Shown here piece after piece: positions 25,221 to 43,187 of a stretch of 64,000 nt of DNA. The stretch spans positions 34,798,707 to 34,862,706 of the forward strand of contig NC_089852.1 of assembly GCF_036373705.1 (NCBI RefSeq). The letters run 5' to 3'. Origin of the DNA: Amia ocellicauda (Eukaryota > Chordata > Actinopteri > Amiiformes > Amiidae). A program made the position numbers and the translations under genes. The notes below the pieces were generated by a model that made no database searches, had not been told where the DNA came from, and was given only the letters and a program-made list of their open reading frames with translations. The number at the start of each line of letters is the position of its first letter. Within the stretch, counting starts at the first letter, position 1.

Positions 25221-27716
25221 CCCCCGCCGGAGTGATCACTGTTGGAGGGGGAGAAAAATTCCTCCTATGCTTGATTCAAATTCAGACTTTTCTCTGTATA
25301 AAGGTGGTATCTCTCCCAGGTGGTATAAAGATGGTGGTGTCTTCACAGCTCTTGCCAGATCTCGCGCTCAGCTGCCCGTCTCTGTAATCCCCACGCAGGC
25401 CCAGCTGCAGCAGCACACGGCCATGACCGAGCACCAGCTGAGCTCCCTGAGGCAGGAGCTGAGAGCCCTGGGGGGCAAGAGTGACGTTGCAGAGCCGCAG
25501 CCTAACCCTGCCCCCACTGGCGCACCCCTAGCTGCGGGGAGTGCTGCTTCAGACGGGGTGTTGCTTGTGGAGACGATGCCCTGTCCTGACCGAGAGAGTG
25601 TGGAGCAGCAACCCCCCAGCAGGGCCCTGCCCCCGCACCTGTTCCACTCCGCCGTGCTGCTGTCCCCCCCCCGCCAGAGAGACAGCCAGCCCCCCCGCAC
25701 AGCACCCTCAGGTGAGAGACTAGGGAGGGGAAGGGTTATGCTGTACTTTTCTTCCCTCGGTCATAGACCAAGATATCTCTAACCACTAAGAAAACACAGA
25801 ATGATGTTCTAATGCTACACAATGACTTTTCCCCGTCTCCTGTTTAGTTGTGAGGAACGTCTTTGTGGAAAGTCAGGATCCAAACCACAGGGAACAGGGT
25901 GTTGACAGGGAGCGGTCGGGGCCGGGCTGGGAGGCGGCCTGCCAGTCCACCCAGGATGAGCTGGAGGAGCTTAGTGTGGCCTCGTCCTTTGCCAGCCTCC
26001 CCCGCTCGGGCCTACTGCCCACAGCTGGCTTCCGTGTGGCTGAGCCGCCCACCACCATGTGGAAGCAGGGGACAGAGGCGGCAGCCAGCAGGAAACAAGA
26101 GCGCCCCCAGCTCTCGCAGACACAGGACTCGCTGCTCAGCCACATCGCGGAGCTCAGCCTGCAGAACTCCCTCATCAGGGCACAGCTGGGGCAGATTCGA
26201 GCCCAGCCAGGGGAGGCTGTGGTGACCCAGGAGCACAGGAGTCCAGTAACGGGGCCAACTGCCACAGCGAAAGGAGTGCCTTCCTCTGGGACAGAGCAGG
26301 TGAGGCCTTCCCAGCTCTGTGCCAGAAAACACACCTGCAGAGAAAGGAGTATGCATGTACGTAGCAAATGTTTGTCTATGTCGGAAGAGCCGAGCTTCAG
26401 ATTCTGTATTAGAAAGCGGAACTGAACTCGCTGCACTGGAAAGCAGAACCTGAGCTCCATGAATTGAGAACAGTTTTTGGCTGTAGATGGGAAGTGACTG
26501 GACGACGCCTCGATCAGAGCTCTGCAGCAGCTGTAGCCCCGTCACCACCTTCCTGTCCCACAGTTCCTCTGACTGTGTTTGTGTTGTGCTGGCTCCAGCA
26601 GGTGGCGCTCCCTCTGCCCTCCCTGTCCAGCGTGGAGCAGCGCATCGCCGAGCTGAACCGGCAGAGCGCAGAGGCGCGTGGCAGACTGCTGGAGCTGATT
26701 GAGCAGCAGCGGCAGGTGTCCTCTGTCTCCCCCAGCATCTCCCCCATCCCGACTCACGAACCCCACAAAGCAGGTGAGAGAGCCCCCCCCCCCACACACT
26801 ACTGATTTCCCATGTGCATTTTGTACTTACACACTTAATTATGATCCTTTAAACTAAAACTGAATACTGGCCTGTGTCCTAGAAGTGGGAGAGTTTAGAT
26901 GTTTGATTGCCTGAACAGTTGCAAAACTGCACAGCTCATGTAAAGTTGTTGTGTTTTTGCATGTAGGTAATGGAGGAAGGATGCTAGAGGTGTCCATCCC
27001 ACAGCCTGACATGGACTCCTCCACTGGGACGACCCCTTCCTCTGTGGGCCGTAGCTGTGGGAGAAGGTGAGCGATTCACTACCTTCCAAGTTACTTATTT
27101 CTCAATCCTTATTGACGCTGTTCCTTTTTTTTTGTTTTGCTGATATTTGTGGTAGAAATGCTCTCTAATGCTCCCTAATTATCTACAACGTTCCAGAACA
27201 TTGTGTGCCGTGCCCAGTGTGGCAGGCAAGACTCAGCTGTGTCTGTTTCCTCAGGTCTGCAGGCTCTGGGACTGGCAGCAGGACTGGTTCCCCTCTGAGC
27301 ACCAGTATGGGAGAGGGCAGGACAGTGTCTAGCCAGCACAGGGCACAGGTGAGCAGGAGTTAGTCAATGTCTACACATAAAGAACATTTTACCAGCCTGG
27401 TGCAATCAGTAAATGAATAGCTAAAACATCATGAAATGTGTAAAATAATCTGTGCCTCTGAAATCAAGTGAAGCTAAATGTAATAATCTTGCAGTACAAA
27501 GACACTGTTGTTTTATTTCACACCCGTGTGGATTTGTACTTGGCAATAGTACGTCCACACAGGAAACACTTTCTGCTTCGCAAGTTCTTCTCTAGTTCCC
27601 CTTCGATCATATTCCCACCAAATGAGGAAGTCTGACAGGTTTCTTTTTCTGTTTTCTAACAGACGCACAAGTTAAAAAATGAAGGATGGTTCGCCTTATC
27701 AACGCACATTAAATAG
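21876..27716 (+). CDS. SPICE1: Spindle and centriole associated protein 1 (SPICE1), complete, 16 coding exons, 838 aa
   Basis: Exons: 21876-21974, 22117-22164, 22353-22499, 22632-22734, 23255-23376, 23576-23682, 23771-23925, 24327-24464, 24610-24887, 25055-25186, 25399-25711, 25848-26299, 26599-26773, 26967-27066, 27255-27348, 27663-27716. Phase is kept throughout and the last exon ends in TAG. Recognition rests on the conserved N-terminus (MSFVRVNRS, then VHRATPEEL and [10 protein letters not shown]), the ILxDQYQMQ-like segment (here [13 protein letters not shown]) and FPNVTVAPD. Coiled-coil-like heptads lie near residues 400-465 and 706-735. The middle is low-complexity, rich in Pro, Ser and Gln. 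Family knowledge: SPICE1 is a centriole and spindle protein needed for centriole duplication with CEP120 and CPAP. A non-coding first exon probably ends at 21578, where GTTAGT is the donor. The length is close to the human protein (about 855 aa). The middle exons are the most diverged part. Confidence 0.95.
25189..25218. repeat. (CA)n microsatellite at a SPICE1 donor
   Basis: Begins 2 bases after exon 25055-25186, so the donor reads GTACACAC. It is followed by a C run. Confidence 0.9.
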
Positions 27717-27972
27717 ACCGGCTGGCAGATGGGAAAGACTTGAAATGAAGGGCGCCTGTTTTTGTTTTTTAAATTAGTTTAACTGGCCCTGTGCAAATAA
27801 ACAGCTTTATCAAGTGCAGCCTGTTCACATGGATAAGAAAGAAGTGTGCACTTTGTACTGGCAATCTAATGAAGAATATTTTTATTTAAGGTTTCCTTTT
27901 ATATAGCTGGTATTATATTTGTAATGCAATACAGAGAACCTTTATTATAAAATATAATGACATTGTTTGTGA

Positions 27973-27978
27973 AATAAA
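27973..27978 (+). terminator. Poly(A) signal of SPICE1
   Basis: AATAAA lies 257 bases after the SPICE1 stop. A second AATAAA at 27796-27801 is an alternative. Both lie in the AT-rich 3' region before the converging CARD gene. Confidence 0.55.
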
Positions 27979-28306
27979 AATAACTCAATTTTAAAGGCTT
28001 CTGAGGTCTTATTAGTAATTCTGCTATTGGTCAAGAGTCACTGGTGTTTCACAATAAGATGCAGTGAGTTTTTTTAACACAGTGCCACTTCTGTAAAAAC
28101 AAATGTATTAGTGGTTTGTAATTGTAGGCAGACAAATACTACACAACAGCATCCAAATACAGGCAGTATGAGCTCTCCTGGGTTCTGTTTGAAAGTGGAA
28201 AAGCTACCCAGTTCTGAATGCCTGGACTCTTCAGTTGTAAGTGTGGGAAGACATCACGCCTGCTGCCATCTGCTCTAAACACAGTACACATTACAATGGA
28301 AATGTG

Positions 28307-28312
28307 TTTATT
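28307..28312 (-). terminator. Possible poly(A) signal of the CARD gene
   Basis: AATAAA on the minus strand about 510 bases past the stop codon. It is the clearest candidate, but the site is not proven. Confidence 0.35.
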
Positions 28313-28823
28313 TTTAATATATACTTAAATATTCAAGTTTCTGTAAAACACCACAAATAGAACACTTTAAAAATATATGGCCCAAAATGAGCCCTTATTT
28401 TTCAGATTCAGTACAGGGGAAAAAATAAAAATAAACTTGGCATTAGATCTGTAACTGTCTTTACCAACATAATTGAACAAGCACTGAACTGATCTCAGTA
28501 TCGTATTGCTATTCAAATCAATGCCAACCTCAATACTGTTATTAAAATTGATTTTAAAATTTAAAAAAAAAAAAAAAATCCTGAGCATCTCCAGAGAGGT
28601 GGCTGGTGCTTATTACCTGCAGTACTGTGAAGACCTGTGACGAGGACTCATGGCTTCTTAAGTTTAATTCATTTTCCAGTCCCTTTGCTACAACTTGGAT
28701 TGGGACCACTGGTTCTTTGGTGTAACATTATCCATATCTGAACTCAGAGAAGTTAACCCAGTCTGAACATGCAGCTGGCCAGCAGGTGACGTGTTCTTTG
28801 CACTTGGACCACCTGTGTGAAAT

Positions 28824-31800
28824 TCACAGGACACTGCAGTTCTCTGTTGTGGCCGAGATCTTTCCATGCTTGAACGTGACCTTGACTTCACACTCCTCCC
28901 CGGTGGTGGTAATGAGGACACAGCAGCTGCCTTCCTCCAGCACGGCATTGTGCCGCTCTGCGAAAGCCTGCAACCTGCTGCCCAGCCCATCCTGGCTCCC
29001 CTCCCTGAGCCACACGTGCCCCCGGTCAACAGCCAGCACCACAGCTCCTTGGCTCTCCAACTCATCCAGGGCGGAGTCCGACAGGCCCGAGATGTGGAAC
29101 GAGCGCGGCTGGCTGCTCTGGAAGTACTCCTGGTCTCTGTAGCCATGGCAGGACAACCACAGCAGGAAGGAGGCCGGCTCCGACATTGAGAACCGAAAGA
29201 CTTCCTCCACCCCGCCGTCCATGGCCACAGGGCCCCTCTCACTGCGAACGCCTCGCAGCTCCGCCCTGCTGCTCACCATCCGCACGGCCTCCGGGACAAA
29301 CTGGAAGGAGTGCCTGTCGCTGCTCCTCAGGTACTCCCCCAGGAGCTGCAGCGTGTGGCTGTGCAGGTTTACCAGCGAGTGCACGCCCGCTGTCACGGGG
29401 TCGAACTGGGCCACGGACAGGATGCAGTGTTTGACACCAGTATCGAAGGCGTCCGACCCGAACTTCGGCTGGGAAAGGGTCGACTGGATCTCCTGCAGTG
29501 CTTCCGAGAGTCCAGCCGCCTGCGTCAGGGCGCTGCTGTGCCCCTGTGGAGCCACCCTGGCCAGCAGGCGAGCCATTTGGAGGCAAATGGCTTCATACTG
29601 AGCGGCCACTGCGGCTCTGTCAAGCAACGAGTCCGGGTCCATCTTCAGACACTGGGGTCCGTTACGTGGCAGCACCCTGTAGATGGTTCGGGTGGACAGG
29701 CCAACGAAGCGCGTGACCCTGTTCAGGAAGCGCGGCCTGCAGTGGTACACCTCGCCCTGCAGCTGAAGGGTGAATTTCGCAGCGTCCAGATGGGGGTGCA
29801 TGTCCTTCAGCAGTTGAGCCAGGACACGCAGGCTCTGCAGGAGGCTCTCTGCCATCCCATCTGTCCAGCACTCCTGCAGCTCCTGTGCCAGGGCCGGGTC
29901 CACCCGCCCACTCTCCCTTAGCTGCTGCACAGCACCCAGATGCCCCGGCCAGGGCGCTGCCGTGGGGTCCTCCTCCACCTTGGCCAGGCAGTCCCACAGC
30001 AGGAAGCTGAAGATGTTCCAGCACTTCTGAATCTCCTCCTTCTGGCCACTGCCAAGAAGGGCTGCGGCTTCCTGCAGCAACTCCAGCACTAGTGTGCCCC
30101 TCTCAGACAGCATCAGGCCTAGAAACAACAGCAGAGGTAAAAGAGGGGAGTCCCTTACAGTCAAACTTGTTATCTCAGGAATAAATGATCTAATGTCAAC
30201 ATGCAGACAAATCACCTCAACCCCCCTGAACAACAAACTGATCAGCTGGCAATTCAGTAGAGTATTGGACCAAATATCTCAGTACTACCAGTGAATTGCC
30301 ATTACTGTATCCAGGGTTTGTCCCTGACATGTGGTTGACCCCATGCTTGGTCTCCAGTCCTGGTCCTACTGGCAGGAGTTGTTTCATTGGTCTTAAGACA
30401 ATAAAGAAATAGTTGAAATTGGTACTTAATTCCCAAGTGGAACAGACAGACTCGGGACACTGCTGCCCTCCAGAGCTAGGACTAAGGCTGTGCTACACCA
30501 TGGAACAGCAGACACCACTGGGCCTCCCTCTGCACGGATGGGATAGCCATGCACACGTACTCTTGGTGTGGCAGGCGGCCAGCTTGCTCAGGAGCCGGGC
30601 GGGGTCCCGCGTTTTCTCCAGGAAGCAGTGCACCAGGGCAGCCAGCTGTGGCAGGTCCTCAATGCTCTCCAGCTCCAGCAGACACTCCCGGACCACCTGG
30701 CGTGGCAGGCCCAGCACCGTGCCCAGCTCACACACGTTCAGAGTCATCCTAGAGTCCGGCGCCACGCCCAGCTGCTCAATCACCTGTCGGAGGACATCTG
30801 ATAGGGAGAGATGCACAGAAGACGAAGGTCACAACCACAAATGACAGGGAGGGTGTACAGAGGGTTATGCTTGGCTGGTTTCTAGTGGCTAATCCTGTTT
30901 TTTGCTGGAGGCAGAAGACAAGTGCCAATCAATGCTGACCCACCTTTCTCCTCAGTAGGCAGCTCAATCTCCTCCCCGTATTCTGTCTTCAGGGTCAGGT
31001 TCAGGATCTCTGCCACAACACCAACACACACCAGTCAGTCAACCGCTGTGCCAGATTCACTCACAAGATAAATGTACTAATTATAATTCTACGTACGGTC
31101 TCCAAGGGGGTTTGTTTCCTCTACAGCTACTGAACATCTGGTTACCACTGAAGCGTCTGAAAGAGAGGCATGGACATCCTTCAGGTTTTCCACTGCAGGT
31201 CAGGACACAGGACTCTCCCCTGACCTGGACGCCTGCTACATCCATACATCACACCACCTAGCCAACTACAGATCTAACCAACTACAACTGAAACTTTGGC
31301 TAGACCAGATTACAGTTTCATTTATTGTTGGAAGCCACTTTATACTAAACTGACTCACTCTTGACTACAGTTCCTAAAGATGCGTGTTACCTGAAAAGGG
31401 CTGGAAAGCTTCGAGGGCAGCAGCAGAGTTGGTGCATTCTACAAAATATGAATGAATGAATTAATGACCAGCCCTGGATGAGGATGGACGTTAGACAAAG
31501 ACGTTAAAACTGGAGTCGCTCACCGTCAATGGCCGTAGCCAGGAAGCTGTCCTGGGAGTGCAGGGCCTGGTAGAATCGTTGGCAGGCAGCCTCCCCCCGC
31601 GCCAGGCACAGGCTCAGGAGCTTTTGGCTCTGCAGGAAGGGGGTGGGACAGGCCTGCACCTGGTCCACCTCGAACTGCGACAGCACCTCTCCCGAGAACA
31701 GCTGCAGGGACAAGGGTAGGACCAGGTAGCCCAAACGGCTGCAAAGCTCACTGAACTGCGCCCGCAGTCTCTGTTCTGTAAGGCGAACAGACAAGACACT

Positions 31801-33495
31801 TCTGTTTTAGCCAATAGTCTCCTCTAGGGTGATTTGTGATACCAACTGTGACAGAGTTCTCCAGGATGGGTGCTGAACACCAGTGATTTCCACAGATCAG
31901 GGATGGGCAGCTCCAGGCCTGAGGTGGCACAGGCACTGCTGCTGTTCCTCACACTCCAGATCTTAATTACTGCATTGAATTAACTCCTTGGACAAGAAGT
32001 CACATCACCTGTCATTTCCAGGTCAGTAGCTATTTATTTTTCATTTCTTGGCAAACGATACTTATTTCTATTTGGATGATACGTCTTAAACCTGCATGAA
32101 CCTGCCCCTGGAGGACTGGAGATGCCCATCCGTGACACACAGCACTTCCCCCAGGCCCTGATTTTAGAGCAGTGGAACAGACACACACCTGTTGGCCCTC
32201 GGCTGATACCTGTAAGAGAGAAAAACAAAACTGCATCAGCACCAGAGAATATTCGTCCTGGGAACTTGTTCAGTGATGTTCTCAGTTAGCCCTCCATCCT
32301 TAATCTTCATCACAAACTATGACCATCTATAAAATTGCTTCTATACATTATTAGTGATGTGCTTACATTAAGATAGCACACCATTCTGAAGTCTTTGTGC
32401 CGATCATTCTACACCAACGCAAGATACAATTCCTACATTAAGTTACCTTCCGAAGATGCTAGTTGTATAATACACGTTTATAAATACCTGCAAGACCAGG
32501 TATTTTGTACGCATTTGATTTATATTTCTAATAGGTGTTGCACGGCCTGAACAGAGAGTGTAAAAGAGCCACTTACTGGGATCAGTGTTGAGCCAGTCTC
32601 GCAATCGGGGATAGTCCTTCCGGCATTTCTTCAGGCAATCTAGGAAGTGCAGGGCCTTGTCCTCATCCATCTGGTGCTGCACCACCTCCAGCAGCTTGCG
32701 GACCTTGTTCTTGGGTGTGTTCTCGGCGATCACGTCGTAGTAGTTGTCCTCGGTCAGGAGGTGCGTGGCAATCATGTGGTCCAGCAGTGGCGCGATGTTG
32801 TACATGGACTCCACCAGCAGCTCCCGCGAGTTCTGAATGTGGGTCTTCAGCGGCTCGCTGCATCTGCTGTCGTCTGTCAGGAAAACAGTGACATCACCAG
32901 CACCTATCAATCACAGCACTCATGTCCCCTGCTAGACCAGTCTAACCCAGTGAGCCGTGCCTTTCCAGTGGTCCTTCTGGCTTTAACAGGTGCGTTACAC
33001 ATGAGGTAAATACAATAACATATGAATGACAATAAATAAGACTTACACACAGATTGGTGTGGGGAAAAATATTTGAAACTAAGTAGGTGTATTCTGTTGT
33101 AATACATCAACAGATTACCTACCCCTATTAAATACAGACATGTTGACTTCATACATGGATGATTAAAGATTCTAATTCATTATTTAAATATTCTACACTG
33201 ACACTGCATTGCTATGCAGAAAGGTCTTATCACTATAACCCACAGTCAGTAGAAAGGTAACCCTAAAACTACCAAAATCCTACATTTCCAACATTAACCC
33301 CAGCCCTAGCCTGGACCAGAATGTAATCCTAATTGTAACAATTATTATATTTAACTATATAAAAAGCTAAGTTACTGAAAATAATGCTCTATAAAAAAAC
33401 AAAAAAACAGAAGAACAGCGGTCTTAAATATCCAAATCCCAAATATTCACATTTTGCTGATATTAATTATTAATTCAAGCTTGGATTATGTAAAC

Positions 33496-33531
<36 letters not shown>

Positions 33532-33599
33532 ATCTAAATGAAATTTACCCAAACAATAGAAGTGATCTGGTCTGATTTACGTTATTTTTATTATTGTAA

Positions 33600-33630
<31 letters not shown>

Positions 33631-33632
33631 TT

Positions 33633-33666
<34 letters not shown>

Positions 33667-33735
33667 GCAGCTATTATTATTATTATTCAGCTTACCTTTG
33701 TGGGTCTGCATTTGTTGTGTCGATGCCGGGATCAT
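28824..33735 (-). CDS. Unrecognised CARD-containing protein with C-terminal CaaX box, 8 coding exons, 751 aa
   Basis: Exons on the minus strand: 33696-33735 (coding part; exon starts at 33764), 32577-32873, 32189-32209 (21-base microexon), 31524-31775, 31391-31438, 30944-31009, 30561-30797, 28824-30118. All joins are in phase with GT/AG sites. Residues about 22-110 form a CARD resembling that of NOD1 (THIQNSRELLVESM, then NKVRKLLEVVQ and CLKKCRKDYPRLRDWL). Residues about 120-203 look like a second CARD-type helical bundle (LRAQFSELCSRLG, then QKLLSLCLARGEAACQRFYQAL). Residues about 242-320 are a third helical segment. The last exon encodes about 430 aa that I do not recognise. It lacks visible NACHT, P-loop or LRR motifs and ends in CSVL, a CaaX-type prenylation signal. 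What is seen: CARD plus CaaX. What is inferred: a membrane-attached innate-immune or cell-death adaptor. The function is unknown. Confidence 0.82.
33495..33531. repeat. (AAC)n microsatellite
   Basis: About 12 AAC units in the first coding intron of the CARD gene. Confidence 0.9.
33598..33665. repeat. (TA)n plus (AAT)n microsatellite
   Basis: TA repeat followed by about 11 AAT units, 30 bases left of the first coding exon of the CARD gene. Confidence 0.9.
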
Positions 33736-34216
33736 GTCAGAAATGCTGGGACTTGTGTAACAGTCTACAATAAATAAACAGAACTCGTCTGACCTTCTGA
33801 GTTTCACCCAAATAATAACTTCTACATTTAAAATACAGATACATCCTCCTAATTATTCTGCAATATAACACTGACACATACTCACGTATTTGTAAACGAT
33901 GTCCATTAAAAAATCATTCCATTAGTAACAATTAATTAACCAACATAAACGACCAGCCCTGTTGTTGTTCCGGGTCTGGCACTGTACAACTCCAATGATA
34001 CAAGCATTATAATATACTAACAATCCGATTATACGTCATTTCTTGGTAGTATGAAGTTAACTAAACTGTCTGCTTTTAAGACGTTTTAGTCTTGGTAACT
34101 TGTCAAAGAAGGCATCCAACAACCAGAAAGCGGCACAGACCGCTGGCTCGGCTCGGCCCCGGCAACTCCCGCACAGGCTTGTGGGTGACGCCCGACGGCT
34201 TGCATCACTTCCGGAT

Positions 34217-34226
34217 GGAAGCGAAA
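34217..34226 (+). promoter_or_regulatory. ETS-IRF composite-like element (GGAANNGAAA) upstream of the CARD gene
   Basis: GGAAGCGAAA followed by CT matches the ETS-IRF composite pattern and is close to an interferon-stimulated response element. An ETS core (CTTCCGG) lies just before it at about 34208-34214. It lies about 450 bases upstream of the first coding exon of the CARD gene, inside a GC-rich stretch (34130-34230) that probably holds the first non-coding exon or promoter. The regulatory role is inferred from the motif alone. Confidence 0.4.
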
Positions 34227-34239
34227 CTGCAAGGCAAAG

Positions 34240-36126
34240 CAGATCTATGGATACAAGCGATAATCAAATTCCTCTAGAGATAGTTAACTGCACAAAAACC
34301 GTGTCAAAGCGTGTGATTGAGTCCCCGTGGTGATGTGTTTTATGATCTGATCGATCATCCCGCTCAGGCTGTATCGATACACTGGCGCATGCTCAGTCCC
34401 TGTCGCGCCTGCAGTGTGTGCTCCAATCTTCCCATCTTTTACGAGTCGTCTTCTTCTAGGTCTTTTCTCATCTCTTGGGATCCATTCAATAACTCCCTTT
34501 GTATAACAAACCTACATTTATGTCAAGTAATTCTGTTCTTGGTGAGCTCAAATCCACTGCAGTTGGCCTGACTATGGAAGCTAGGTCATAATATGAAATG
34601 TATATTAATGCTGGATTGAATTCCCTACATTTTCTTTTATATTAATGGGGGGAAGAAAACAAAAAACTCAAACCATTTAACAATGGGATATTTAGATTCT
34701 TTATTACTCTAAATCAGACTGTACAAAGACAATTGGTCTGTGAAAAGCACACTCTCCCTTTGGTTTCCAAATAATAAACTCTTCCAATTAAACTATGATG
34801 TCACCCCAAACCCCGAAGGAAAAAATAAAAAAATAAAAATGCTGCACACACTGAGAAGGTGTTGTAAATTAACAGTATTTACTGCACTTGCAAATATGTA
34901 ACAGAAGATAAACATTTACTATCCCACACAGTCATGTTTATGGTGGGTTTTAGAGAGACCAAGAGGACAGGTTTCTGCATTTCAGTGCCTCTGCCACCCA
35001 CAGCGCACGCACACACACACAAAAGATTAGGGAACAAAGATAAAGAGTTACATTCTTTACATTATACATTTCCAACCAATAAATAAATCAAGATGAGGAT
35101 CACAGAGATGGTCTGTTGATTTGTTTATTTTTTCTGACTCATAAAATCAGTGACATCAGCTTCCCCGCCCTCAATTCCTAATCACGTGAATGTATCGGGT
35201 TGGGAGTGTTGGTATGAAGATACAATTGTGTCATGCACAGGAGTGGGAGAGGCAAGATTTCACAGGGCATGAAGACCAGTGTGAAAAGATGTACAGACAG
35301 ACGGGCGCTGCAAAAGAGCGGGGGTCTCAATTTCAATTTGTGGAGGGCTGCAGCATCTAACTTTCATTCTGCCCACCCCAGCTCTCAAATACCAACATAT
35401 CCAGTTGAGCTCCAGGCGTCTAACACTCGCTACTGGGTCACCAAACAATTTTAATACCGTATGTCAAGTGTTTAGTTTGACCTTGAATAGTACAAGCAAA
35501 TTCTAATAATGTAGACATTGAGAGCTGAAGTCAGGAGCCAAACCAGAGGACTCTGCAGCCCCAAGGTCTGACATGACTGCAGGAGCCAATGCCCTCTAGA
35601 CCAGACTCCAGTCAAGAGAACAGAGGTCTCCACGGCTCGTTTCATTAAGCCTACAGACAGGGCTGTGTTCAGATTCTTATCTATTCCTCTATAGGATCTT
35701 ACAAGGTTTATAATGAGCCTATTAAGTACTACGACAGAATTTATTAGAGATCAGGAGGTTAGTATCCGATCAGCCCGACTGATTCCTGTGAGCCAAAAAG
35801 ACAGCAGAGACCTCTGCTTCCCTGGCTTGAAGTCCAGAGAGGCCTCTCTCAGCATGCACACAGGTGGGAAAAGTGCACCGTTTCTTGGAGAAAAAATGAA
35901 AATATATAAAATGAAATGTGTAAAACTTTTAATGTCAGCACCTGCTAGGAGTTCTGACATTAAAAGTGTTCTGTAGGTTTATTTTAAAAGTGAAGATGAG
36001 GTGTATAACTCTGATGTGCGTTGGTTTGGCGGTTGTTTTTCCACGACACCCACTGCCGTTCCAGCTGGGCAAACGTGGAGACGGGGCGGCCGCAGAGACC
36101 ACCCCAGTGCATCAGTGCGTCTGCTC
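34240..36126. other. Intergenic region between the CARD gene and PDHA1
   Basis: No exon with splice sites and family similarity was found. The right part is the PDHA1 3' untranslated region on the minus strand, with a candidate AATAAA (minus) at 35978-35983. The rest is AT-rich and without recognisable repeats. Confidence 0.5.
35978..35983 (-). terminator. Possible poly(A) signal of PDHA1
   Basis: AATAAA on the minus strand, about 145 bases past the PDHA1 stop. This is a short but plausible 3' UTR. Other minus-strand AATAAA sites occur further left. Confidence 0.4.
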
Positions 36127-42272
<6,146 letters not shown>

Positions 42273-43187
42273 GCTACTAAGAACCACAAATCCACAAAAT
42301 CTCGATCCTTTCCGGCAAAACAAAACACACAGCACAGCTACCTACGTTGGCGGACGCAGGCTGGCCGACCAAAGCTACACCCAGCGTTGAGTTGCTTTGC
42401 CAAAGTCACGTGACGTCATCGACTAGAAAGTTAAAAAAAAAAAAAAAAAAAAAAAAGTCATAGCCAAACGTGCAATCATACAGTAACTTCAAAATGTATT
42501 AATCACGGGTAATTTTAAGAAACTAAAACTAGACCCTTATATATCATGTTCATGTCGTCTACTGATACATTATAAAGTTGTATTACTCAAACTCTAACAT
42601 ACATCTGATGCCTTGTAGAGGGGTTGGATATATAAGCTCCTGTTACAACCTGTGCCACTGTGGTGTAACGGATAAATACATTATCCACATGCAATTGTAC
42701 AAAACTGCATATTTGAATACATCTTTCAAGTGAAAACGAATCAAATAAAGATCAATCCTAAATCCGATTGTATGTGTTTGTGTTGGTGTGGGTGGTGGGG
42801 GGGGGGACAGGACAGTTCAGGTCAATGTTTTTTGTTCCCCTTTTCTGTGTGTTGTCCTGTGCTTGGTTTGCTTGTTGCAGACACCCTGCGGCCCGGACTG
42901 TAAAATCACCTGAACCCCTGCATGGCTCCAAACCCAACCCACTCAGAAGCACGCCTGTTGAACATGAATACTGTTTCATTGTGCGAATGTCCTGACTTGT
43001 TACTTGTTTAAATATAAAGAAGGATTTTCCAGTTTAAGTCACAGCGACTTTACATTATTTCAGTAATGATGCATCTAATCACGATTTCACAGCTCGTGCC
43101 ACACTGCCGCTTTAAACGTGCGCGCCCCCGTGCAGCGGTATCGTCGGCGCAGGCGCTGTAGGGACGTGCGGAGCGCAATCCGGGGAA
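42273..43187. promoter_or_regulatory. Head-to-head promoter region of PDHA1 and PRDX4
   Basis: About 0.9 kb separates the two start codons. Close to the PDHA1 side, an E-box CACGTG (42407-42412) overlaps a perfect CRE TGACGTCA (42411-42418). Close to the PRDX4 side the DNA is GC- and CpG-rich (43110-43180), with an NRF1-like GGCGCAGGCGC near 43146-43156. A 24-base A tract lies at 42433-42456. There is no obvious TATA box. Functional roles are inferred from motifs. Confidence 0.5.
42433..42456. repeat. Poly(A) tract
   Basis: 24 A residues in the PDHA1/PRDX4 promoter region. It could be the tail of an old retroposon, but no body is recognisable. Confidence 0.8.

Noticed and set aside
25873-26797. 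Long frames antisense to SPICE1 exons 13 and 14
   Set aside because: They are shadows of GC-rich coding exons. The plus-strand frame is in phase with the SPICE1 model.
29186-29921. Plus-strand frames opposite the last exon of the CARD gene
   Set aside because: The minus-strand frame is longer, joins in phase to upstream exons and ends in a stop. The plus-strand frames have no recognisable domains.
31148-31158. Possible 11-base microexon in the CARD gene (between CTTTCAG and GTAACC)
   Set aside because: Including it would break the frame. The flanking exons already join in phase without it.
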